The notes beneath the pieces were generated by a model. The model was not told the origin of the DNA. It saw nothing but the letters and a program-made list of their open reading frames with translations, and ran no database searches. A DNA stretch of 64,000 nt. It comes from Bacillota bacterium (GTDB lineage: Bacteria; Bacillota; Clostridia; Christensenellales; SZUA-584). Positions 15,972 through 24,200 of this stretch are shown in pieces. The stretch lies in the NCBI GenBank assembly GCA_023397655.1, contig JAEWTW010000026.1, positions 248,001-312,000 of the forward strand, in the 5' to 3' direction. Numbering within the stretch: position 1 is the first letter of the stretch; each line of letters begins with the position of its first letter. A program made the translations under genes and the position numbers.

Positions 15972-16634
15972 TCAAAAGAGACCATAAGCGTAAGTGACAT
16001 CCTGAACAAACATGATTCCCTTGCCGGGCTCATCAATATGAAGTTCATCACGTATACTTTGGACGATTTTTTCTGTGTTCTCAACCTGAGAGATCGTCAG
16101 TACAATTTCTTTTTGCGGTTCAATATCCATAGCAAAAAGCCTCATCGTTTCATGGATTCCGGATCCTCTTGCATTGATAATTGTCCCGCCTCTGGAGCCT
16201 GCGTTTACTGCGGCTTCAATGACGGCTTCCGCTTTTCCCTTTTCCACAATGGTATATATAGCTTGATACATGATCTTTTCCACACCCTTTTCCGTATTTA
16301 TACCGCATTGAAAACGGTTTATTCCATAGACCTGCGCAATGGGCGTTACAAATGCAATACCGGTGTTCTTCCTGTCGAAATGGAACTCTTTGTTCAGATC
16401 GCCAATCACGCGATGCGCCAGACACGCCTCTCCTACCATAAACACAATCTCTTTATGCAAATCATCCATTTCCAAAAATTCCAGCCAGCGGTTCCTCATT
16501 GTACCTCGCCCCAGACATAATGTGCCGCCCGTAATGCCATACCTTTTCGCGACAGCCAGAACTTTACTGCCGCTACCGGAGGGAACTATCACATTGATCA
16601 ATGAAAAAATCGAGCTTTGGGTGTACACAGTCAA
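15972..16634 (-). CDS. Double-domain PII-like (GlnB family) protein paired with DUF1538
   Basis: This 220-residue protein is made of two GlnB-fold halves (about residues 8-105 and 120-220). The second contains RGSGIHETMRLF and EIVLTISQVENTEKI, as in PII-like proteins. The typical uridylylated T-loop tyrosine context is not seen. A TTG at 16634 is preferred because AAAGGAG lies eight bases before it; a GTG at 16643 would overlap that site. It follows the DUF1538 stop by one base. PII proteins sense small molecules and block membrane transporters, so it probably gates its neighbour. Confidence 0.75.
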   Translation of the reverse strand: MTVYTQSSIFSLINVIVPSGSGSKVLAVAKRYGITGGTLCLGRGTMRNRWLEFLEMDDLHKEIVFMVGEACLAHRVIGDLNKEFHFDRKNTGIAFVTPIAQVYGINRFQCGINTEKGVEKIMYQAIYTIVEKGKAEAVIEAAVNAGSRGGTIINARGSGIHETMRLFAMDIEPQKEIVLTISQVENTEKIVQSIRDELHIDEPGKGIMFVQDVTYAYGLF

Positions 16635-16635
16635 T

Positions 16636-18114
16636 TTAACCACTCCTTTTATTCGATTTCTTATGATATATCAAGCCTAATAGCTGTAGCGTAATGATCG
16701 GCATAAGAGCCACAAGAGCGATAATACCGAAACCATCAACCAAGACATCCGCGCTCTCTACAGCATCGGACGCTCCCTGAGCAAAGGCAAGGATAAACGT
16801 GGCCGTCATAGGGCCCGTGGCAACACCACCCGCATCAAATGCGATACCTACAAACAACTTAGGTCCAATTAACGAAAGCGCAACCGATATGATATATCCC
16901 GGAAGCAGAAAATGCCAGAGTCTGAGTTCCGGAATCAGAATGCGCAGCATGGAAAACATCACGGCAAGCCCCACACCAATGCATAAAGCTGTAAAGACAA
17001 ATGCCCGTTTCACAGAGCCACTTGTTACCCTCTCAATCTGATGTGTGAGCACATGCACAGCCGGCTCCGCCAGTATCGTTACCAAGCCGATTGCAAACCC
17101 AACAATCATCAAAATTTCGGGCTTTCCCATGGATGCTATATTATGCCCCATCATCGCGCCAACGTCCATAAAACCTGCGTTTACGGCTGTCATGAATAGC
17201 ACAAGACCGATAAATGCATACCCGATACCAAACATAATTTTTCGCAATTCATGTTTATTTAGCTTTAGTTTTATAAAATGCGAAGCCAGAAAAATCACTG
17301 TGAGTGGGAACAGCGCCAACGCGGTTTCTCCTGCTGAATGCGGGAACTGCTCAAAGAAGAGGCCCATAATGGAGGTGGTATCATGTAAGGTGTTCCCGAC
17401 CGTCCCTGCTATTTCTTTCTGGCCTGTGACAATACTCATTACCATCACAGCAATGATAGCGCCTGTTGATGCTATTGCCACAAGGCCAAAACTGTCTTTT
17501 TCCGCTCCTTTGCTGTCTTTTTTCATTGTAGTCACACCCATCGCGAGTGCCAATATGAAGGGAACCGTAAGCGCGCCCGTTGTTGCCCCCGAAGCATCGA
17601 ACGATATGGCAAGAAATCCTGAAGAGGTGAATAACGATAAAACAAAAACTAGCAAATACAGTATCGCTAATACTATATACAGTGGTACCCCATAAATGAT
17701 TCTAGCCAAACCGAACGCCAGCATGGCGGCAATACCTATGGATACAACGATAACAATTATCAATTGGGGTACCATGCCCGCCGTTACCATCTCCACTTGA
17801 TTTGCCAATATGTGCAAATCCGGTTCGGCCACAGAGACGAAAAAGCCTAATAACAAGCCGCCTAATATCACGATAATCAGCTTGTTTGATTTTGTAATAA
17901 GCGTACCCATGTGTTCCCCAATTTTCGCCACACCGATGTCAATACCATAAAGGAATATGGATAAGCCTATTATGATAAATAACGCCCCGATAAGAAAACG
18001 TATTAGATAAACATTATCTATTGGACTGACGAAGAAATGAAGAAGTACTACAATTACCACAACGGGCAGTACCGCGAGACCTACCTCTTTTATTTTCTTG
18101 ACATATTCATTCAA
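16636..18114 (-). CDS. DUF1538 integral membrane protein, probable transporter
   Basis: This 492-residue protein has about twelve hydrophobic segments arranged as two homologous DUF1538 halves. The repeats are visible as VAEPDLHILANQVEMVTAG and LAEPAVHVLTHQIERVTSG, and as DASGATTGALTVPFILALAMG and DAGGVATGPMTATFILAFAQ. The internal duplication is typical of inverted-repeat transporters. The substrate is unknown. The next gene encodes a PII-like protein, so ligand-controlled transport is likely. Ribosome site AAAGGAG precedes the ATG. Confidence 0.8.
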   Translation of the reverse strand: MNEYVKKIKEVGLAVLPVVVIVVLLHFFVSPIDNVYLIRFLIGALFIIIGLSIFLYGIDIGVAKIGEHMGTLITKSNKLIIVILGGLLLGFFVSVAEPDLHILANQVEMVTAGMVPQLIIVIVVSIGIAAMLAFGLARIIYGVPLYIVLAILYLLVFVLSLFTSSGFLAISFDASGATTGALTVPFILALAMGVTTMKKDSKGAEKDSFGLVAIASTGAIIAVMVMSIVTGQKEIAGTVGNTLHDTTSIMGLFFEQFPHSAGETALALFPLTVIFLASHFIKLKLNKHELRKIMFGIGYAFIGLVLFMTAVNAGFMDVGAMMGHNIASMGKPEILMIVGFAIGLVTILAEPAVHVLTHQIERVTSGSVKRAFVFTALCIGVGLAVMFSMLRILIPELRLWHFLLPGYIISVALSLIGPKLFVGIAFDAGGVATGPMTATFILAFAQGASDAVESADVLVDGFGIIALVALMPIITLQLLGLIYHKKSNKRSG

Positions 18115-18611
18115 AGAAAAGCTCCTTTCGATAAATATCGTCTTGGTGGCATTTCTATAATTAAGATCCGCGCTGATCGAAATATCAGAAGTTTATGTTT
18201 ATTATAACACATAAAAGGCTCTCTTGTCTTCATCTTCGATATGTTCAGTTAATGGCAAGCAGGGCGCTTGCATCATCCGTCCAAAGTCCCTTTCATCGCT
18301 AGCCAGAATTTATTCCTTCGAACGCAACCCACATAGTGCAACTGTCCAGTTATGTGGTTTGGATAAAAAAAGCACCAGATTAGTCATGCGCATATGAGGA
18401 AGGCATTGATGTACTTTTATAATTTCATATAGTTGTTACTATGAAGCATACAGCGAAGCCATTCAAGAGCCGGGTGACCTCAAAAACCGGTTTTTATCGG
18501 GCATGAAAAAATTAGTGACATAAAAGTACAAGGGAATCAATGTGGAGCAAAAGCACCGATCTTAGTTAACGCTAGGAGAGCCAACTCCAACGTCGCCTCT
18601 CCTCTTTGCGT
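18115..18611. other. 497-base stretch without an intact gene; transposon debris
   Basis: A plus-strand fragment at 18410-18523 reads YEAYSEAIQEPGDLKNRFLS, then GMKKLVT and a stop, with no start. It looks like the tail of a lost gene. Near 18572-18602 the inverted pair AGGAGAG/CTCTCCT forms a hairpin beyond the tnpV end. The rest shows nothing I recognise apart from the DUF1538 upstream region near 18115-18200. Confidence 0.35.
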
Positions 18612-18917
18612 TCATTCGTATATCATTTCGTGAAATATTACTTCCTCGGCCAGTGCTTTAATTGCATTCATTGCTCTCACCCATGCCATCTGGTCACGCG
18701 CTTTCAGTTCCTCGGTGATGCCCTGTCTATGCGCTATCTGTTGGGTCAAGTCCCATATGCGTTCTTTTGTGCGGTCATTGATGTCGATCAGGTATTCCTC
18801 CAAACCAGCCGAAAAAAGAAGTTGAGTGTAAAGCTCCTGTCGCTCCTGTTTAATGAATTCCAGCCTCATTCTGCCATGCCGGCCAATCCTCGATGTGTTG
18901 CATAAATCCTTTTTCAT
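18612..18917 (-). CDS. tnpV: TnpV-type transposon protein, 5' end replaced
   Basis: This 101-residue frame matches the TnpV family from about residue 10 on (IGRHGRMRLEFIKQERQELY, then ITEELKARDQMAWVRAMNAI). TnpV accompanies serine recombinases in clostridial mobilizable transposons. The usual 25-residue N-terminus is replaced by MKKDLCNTS, and the frame begins just outside the island repeat at 19009. It is likely a leftover of an earlier element at this site. A good AGGAGG ribosome site is present, so it may still be translated. Confidence 0.7.
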   Translation of the reverse strand: MKKDLCNTSRIGRHGRMRLEFIKQERQELYTQLLFSAGLEEYLIDINDRTKERIWDLTQQIAHRQGITEELKARDQMAWVRAMNAIKALAEEVIFHEMIYE

Positions 18918-18938
18918 TTTATACCTCCTGCGTTTTTA

Positions 18939-20663
18939 TCAAGAGGTGCCATATAAAAAACAAATCCGAACGCCTCTCCGATAAAGAGTGGGTTCGGATT
19001 TGATTGCCGTGGTGGAGGCGAGGGGAGTATTGCCCCCGTCGCACAATAGTGCGTCAAAGCCCTGATCAGAAATATTTCCGCGTCCTTTTGGGAGTTTTAT
19101 CTTATCTACGATATCCTCGATCTCTTGGGTTATCGATATATCCTTGCAGAAGTTGAAGACAACCTCTACCCTATCCTTATAAATAAGAACCTTATCGATA
19201 AACGTCTCAACCAATACCTTGGTCATTTTCAAAGTCCCGACTTCAATCTGATTTCTTGCAATCCTAAACATCTTTGTGATCTCTTCTTCGTTAATCTGTT
19301 TGATATTGGTGTTCTTGCAGAGCTCCTGATAGCTTTGATTCAAGCGCTCTTTTTCTTGCTCAAGTTCGCTGAGTTTCTTAGCCAATGCAGGCGATGGCGA
19401 CACCATAATTATTTCAACGATATTGTCGATTGATTTAGTGACTTCTTTGATCTTCTTATCGTAATTCGCCTTCGTCTTGATATGCCCGGCATTCTTGCTC
19501 ATTTGATATTCATCATAAGCCGCACAAATTTTTGGAATCAGCGTCTCATCAAACAGATACTCAGCAAGCTTCTCCATAACAAAAGTTTCAAGGTATTCTC
19601 TGCGTATTTCCTTGTTCTCGCAGCCGTTCCGGCTCTTCCTCCCGGTACAAGCGTAGGTCACATGCAACGTCTTCTTACGTCCTGAGTTCTTCCGGTTTCC
19701 CGTATAGACTCTCCCGCATTCCCCGCAGATCACTTTTCTGGATAGCAGGTAGACCTCCTTGGCATTATTGCATGCCCTGACTTTTTTACGGGATTCAATC
19801 TTCTTGAGCGCCAGTTGGTAGTCTTCTTTAGAAATAATCTGCGGCATACCATCTTCGATGCGAACCATCTCATCTTCTGCTTTATACAGGTGGCTATTTC
19901 TCTTGCCGTCAATATTCTTTGAAGACATGCGGTTGAAGATATATACGCCGGTATATCGTTCATTTCTCAAAATGCTTGAAATCGAACCTTTACTAAAAGG
20001 TTTGCCGGCCTTGGTCATATACCCTTGAGCGTTTAACGCATCGGCGATGACGCCATAGCCATCCCCTTCGATATACATCCGAAAGATCATTCGGACAGCT
20101 TCAGATTCTTTCTCATTGATCGTGTACTTTTTTGTGTCAGGATCGACATTATAACCGAGCGCTCCTGTGCCGCCAGTATGCAACCCTTTAAGCGCATTTT
20201 CGGTCATACCTTTCTGAACCTCTCTAGCAAGGTTTTTGGAGTAGTATTCAGCCATCGCCTCGAGCACGCTCTCCAGGATGATACTCTCCGGGCTTTCATC
20301 GTCCAGATATTCCAAGACACTCAAGAGAGAAATACCGTGCCGTTTAAGCTCTGTTCGATAACCAATGCTGTCACTTCTATTTCGTGCAAACCTGTCGAGC
20401 TTATGAACGATGACCACATCAAACAAATCTTTCTTTGCATCTTTGATCATTGTTAAAAACTCGGGGCGATTATCCGTCATCGCCGATTTCGCGCGGTCAA
20501 TGTATTCAGCAACGATGATAATGTCGTTTCGTTTTGCATATTCGTTTATCGCACGAAGCTGAGCATCAATCGATTCGTCCCTCTGGTTATCTGAAGAAAA
20601 CCTAGCGTAAACCGCTGCTCGAACTTTTCCTCTGTTATCTCTGATTTTGTCTAATACTTTCAT
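18939..20663 (-). CDS. Large serine recombinase of the ssrA island
   Basis: This is a 574-residue recombinase. The resolvase domain has the catalytic serine in YARFSSDNQRDES and arginines in KLDRFARNRSD. A Recombinase domain (about 170-270), a zinc ribbon (VICGECG ... GCENK) and a long coiled coil follow. The last 35 codons read through the attachment repeat (GGNTPLASTT is the reverse reading of the ssrA 3' end) and end in flanking DNA, showing that the gene abuts the island end. TAAGGAGGAAG precedes the ATG. It is the likely integrase/excisionase of the 12-kb island. Confidence 0.9.
   Translation of the reverse strand: MKVLDKIRDNRGKVRAAVYARFSSDNQRDESIDAQLRAINEYAKRNDIIIVAEYIDRAKSAMTDNRPEFLTMIKDAKKDLFDVVIVHKLDRFARNRSDSIGYRTELKRHGISLLSVLEYLDDESPESIILESVLEAMAEYYSKNLAREVQKGMTENALKGLHTGGTGALGYNVDPDTKKYTINEKESEAVRMIFRMYIEGDGYGVIADALNAQGYMTKAGKPFSKGSISSILRNERYTGVYIFNRMSSKNIDGKRNSHLYKAEDEMVRIEDGMPQIISKEDYQLALKKIESRKKVRACNNAKEVYLLSRKVICGECGRVYTGNRKNSGRKKTLHVTYACTGRKSRNGCENKEIRREYLETFVMEKLAEYLFDETLIPKICAAYDEYQMSKNAGHIKTKANYDKKIKEVTKSIDNIVEIIMVSPSPALAKKLSELEQEKERLNQSYQELCKNTNIKQINEEEITKMFRIARNQIEVGTLKMTKVLVETFIDKVLIYKDRVEVVFNFCKDISITQEIEDIVDKIKLPKGRGNISDQGFDALLCDGGNTPLASTTAIKSEPTLYRRGVRICFLYGTS
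19009..19028. repeat. Left attachment repeat of the ssrA island
   Basis: GTGGTGGAGGCGAGGGGAGT is identical to 31110-31129, which is the 3' end of ssrA. The flanking bases differ on both sides (C before and A after here; T and C at the other copy). It lies within the recombinase coding end. Confidence 0.85.
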
Positions 20664-21029
20664 TGCTTCCTCCTTAATAAAATTAGGAAGCTAATGCAGC
20701 ATGAACATTATTAAATTGTCAATGTTCTTATTGGTTACCTTAAGTGTATCAGCTTCCGTTTTATATTCAAGGCTGTCAAATATCTTGCTCGTTATATTGG
20801 CATTCGTAAGTCTCGCTTAGGAGGCGGTAGGCCTATTGTTCGCAGGAAGCCGGATGTGCCTATTTAAAGGGGTTTAGAGCAATTCTACTGTGTCTATTTG
20901 GTATATATATCCCTCAAACTTCATGCTACACTACAGAAAATGTAGTATAAGTGTAGTAAATGAAAATCGGCTGTCCAACCACTCTGATTTTTATGAAAGT
21001 TTCAATTTTCGGGACCATCTTCTTCTTTA
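20664..21029. other. 366-base intergenic stretch with possible transposase scrap
   Basis: There is no intact gene. It holds the upstream region of the recombinase. On the plus strand 20766-20870 reads FKAVKYLARYIGIRKSR, continuing to a TAA; the YLARYIG string recalls IS91-type transposases but is too short to assign. GTAGTATAAGTGTAGTA near 20941 resembles a string near 29746 at the other side of the island. Confidence 0.25.
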
Positions 21030-21278
21030 TTACATAATTCCCATTTTAACGTTGTGAAAGTTGTTAATACTCCCTGCTAAATTGCGTTGAGTCTGTTTTC
21101 TATTCCTGCGCTTTGTATCAACACAAGCTCTTTTTTTGAAGCAGCAGGTGTGAATTCTCTTGCGATGGAGGGAGATGAATTTATCCGTTAGCTGTTCAAA
21201 AAGAACATCGTTCATGAGCAATTCCATCGTTTCGTCTACAACAAGCTTTTCTATCAATTCTTTTTTAACTATAATCAT
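21030..21278 (-). pseudogene. Decayed serine recombinase C-terminal fragment
   Basis: The first 45 codons read VKKELIEKLVVDETMELLMN and continue DVLFEQLTDKF, which is the segment after the zinc ribbon of large serine recombinases. The reading frame then breaks. In another frame the same DNA gives GIENRLNAI, a stop, QGVLTT, matching the family string GIENMLNAIQQGILT with a CAG-to-TAG change. At least two frameshifts and one stop are therefore present. The front of the gene is missing where the giant surface-protein gene begins to overlap (21275). Confidence 0.75.
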
Positions 21279-24200
21279 TTTCTCTTTTTATGCCATACCA
21301 CCGTTGCTGCGGTTACCATGCCTACAAACAATACTCCCGCCGCTATCCATAAAAGCACGGAAATGGGGGCTGCCCCATTTTCGGTTGTGTCTTGGAGCCA
21401 AGCCTCTTGTGCAAAATCAATTAGATAATTTCCCATTGGTATGTTCTCTGCGTCAAGTACAATAATCTCAAGCTGGCCGTTTTTATTTAAATCAGCTTGG
21501 CTGATTTGCAGTTGCAGTGTCGTTTGGGTAGTATCAATTTGTATGAGCTGTCCGGATAGCAACTGGATCGCCACTGCGCCTTCGGGTAGATTGTCCATGC
21601 TGATCGTGGCGACGAGCATACCCGTTGTCTCATCCCTCTGTATATAAAGAGGCTTCAGAGTCACACGCGCGGGTGATTCAGCTGGTGAGGGAGATGCGTC
21701 CGTGGCCGTTGGATTCGGCATGACTGTGGCTGTTGGGCTGGGTGCGACTGTGTAGAATGGCGTTGCCGATGGCGTCGGTGGTGCTGATGATGTCCCCTCG
21801 ATTTCCTCGACGGATGCGGCTCTCCTGACGTATATCTCGACCGTCGCCGATGTGGCGTGGTAATAATCGTCTCCCGCTTTTGAAACCGTCAATACTGCCC
21901 TACCTGGTCTGAGTATGGTCACGGTTCCACTTGCATCGACACTAACAACGTTTCCTGAAGTAACAGCATAGCTTAAGACACCCGTTCCGTTGCCTCCGCC
22001 GACAGTCAGATGAAATGGTGCGTTTCCATAAGTCGGTCTGCTCGGAATACCGGTTATTACCAAAGCATTCTGAGTGCCTTTGCCCACGCTGACATGTATT
22101 TTCTTTTCTTGGCTCAGATAGTCGATATCACCGACTTTAACGGCGGTGATGATGGCCTCACCCGGCCGAAGAATCGTCACCTTACCTGTTGTGCTCACAA
22201 TGACGGCCTCACTCGAAGCACCCTGATAGCTGAAAGCGCCGCTACCGTTGCCACCGCTGCCAATAATCTGGAACGGCGTATCGCCATAGGCTATTGACTC
22301 GGGCAAGGCAAAAGACAGAGCGGCTACCTGCTTTGCCTTGTCCACCGTCAGTGAGACCGTGCGGGATACCGGCAGATAGTTGTCGTCTCCCGGATTGGTG
22401 ATCTTGATCGTGGAAGTTCCTCCATGAGTGATCGTCACCTTGCCCAAAGCACCCACAGTGACAGCGTTGCCAGAAATGACGGCATAACTGAGCGAGCCGG
22501 TTCCGCTGCCGCCGCTGACTCTAAGCTCAAAGGGTTTTTCGCCGAACGTGATTATATCCGGGATGCCGCTCACACTCAGCGGCGCTTGTGCCGCTTTACG
22601 CACAGCAATCGCCACAGACTTCTTAATAGTCAGATAGTTATCCGTATCGCTGGGCGTGAAGGTGACGTTATATCCGTTGTTGATAACGGTGGGGATGGTA
22701 TCCGCGCTTTCCCATACGAAGCTGCCGACGCCGCTGCCGCCCGTCAGCGCCGAGTCCGAAAGGGGTTGTCCGTAGGTGAGCGAAGCCGCGATTGGAAACA
22801 CCGCTATGGGTATCGCCTTGTTCACAGTGATCGTCACATCAACAGATACGGGGAGATAATTATCGTCACCCTCCTTGGTAGCGGTAATTTGCGCCGTCCC
22901 TGCCGTGTGCACCGTCACTGTGCCGCTTGTGTTGACCGATACCACATCGTCCGATGCGACCAAGTAGTTGAAGTCACCGGTTCCGCTGCCGCCACTGCCC
23001 AACAAATCAAAGGGCGAATCGCCATAAGTCACTGTACCAGGTATTCCGCCCACGTTTATCGATGCCTGCTGAGCCTTTTGTACGGTGATGGCGACAATCT
23101 GAGAAGTGGTTAAATAATTAACCGTATCGTCCGGTGTGAATATTACACTATAGCCGCTGTTGACGACAGTGGGTATCGTATTTGGGCTAGCCCACGTAAA
23201 GCTGCCGTCACCGCTGCCACCCGTCAGCTCAGAATCCGAAAGGGGCTGTTCATATGTGATTTCGTCAGCCGTTGGGAAAGTCACAACCGGTATCGCCTTG
23301 TTGACACGTATACTCACATTTTGAGTTAAAACGAAGCCGGTGTAATCATAATTGTCGGTATCATTGGGCGTGAATGTGACGTTATAGCCGCTGTTAATAA
23401 CGGTAGGAATCGTATCAGGTTCTTCCCAAGCAAAGGTGCCTTCTACGCTGCCGCCTGTCAGCGCCGAATCGGAAAGGGGTTGTCCGTATGTGAGTTCTGC
23501 GGCAGACGGGAATACCACCGCCAAAGGTATCGCCTTATTGACGGTGATTGTCACATCATCAGAAACGCTAAGATAATTGGAATCGCCCGCCTTTGTTATG
23601 GTGATTGTGGCATTTCCGGCCTTTTCCACGGTCACGACGCCGCTTGCGCTGACGGACACGGCATCGCCCGATGCGACCGAATAGCTGAATGTACCTGTGC
23701 CGCTGCCACCGCTGCCCGATAAATCAAAGGGCGAGTCGCCATAAGTCACCGTACTGGGTACTCCGCCAATGTTTAGCGTCTCTTGCTGGGCCTTTTTTAC
23801 GGTAATAGCAACGATCTGAGAAGCAGTTAAATAATTATCCGTATCATCCGGTGTGAATATCACACGATAACCGCTGTTGACGACGGTAGGGATTGTAGCG
23901 GGGCTTTCCCACGCGAAGCTGCCGTCGCCGCTGCCACCCGTCAGCTCAGAATCCGAAAGGGGCTGTTCATATGTGATTTCGTCAGCCGTTGGGAAAGTCA
24001 CAACAGGCATGGCTTTGTTGACGTGGATGCCTACGTTTTGAGTTAAAACAAAGCCGGTGTAGTCATAATTGTCGGTATCATTGGGCATGAAAGTGACGTT
24101 ATAGCCGCTGTTAATAACGGTAGGAATCGTATCAGGTTCTTCCCAAGCAAAGGTGCCTTCTACGCTGCCGCCTGTCAGCGCCGAATCGGAAAGGGGTTGT

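Noticed and set aside
22424..23113. Long plus-strand frames opposite the repeat region of the giant surface-protein gene
   Set aside because: They arise from the biased, repeated codons on the other strand and repeat with the same 717-bp period.
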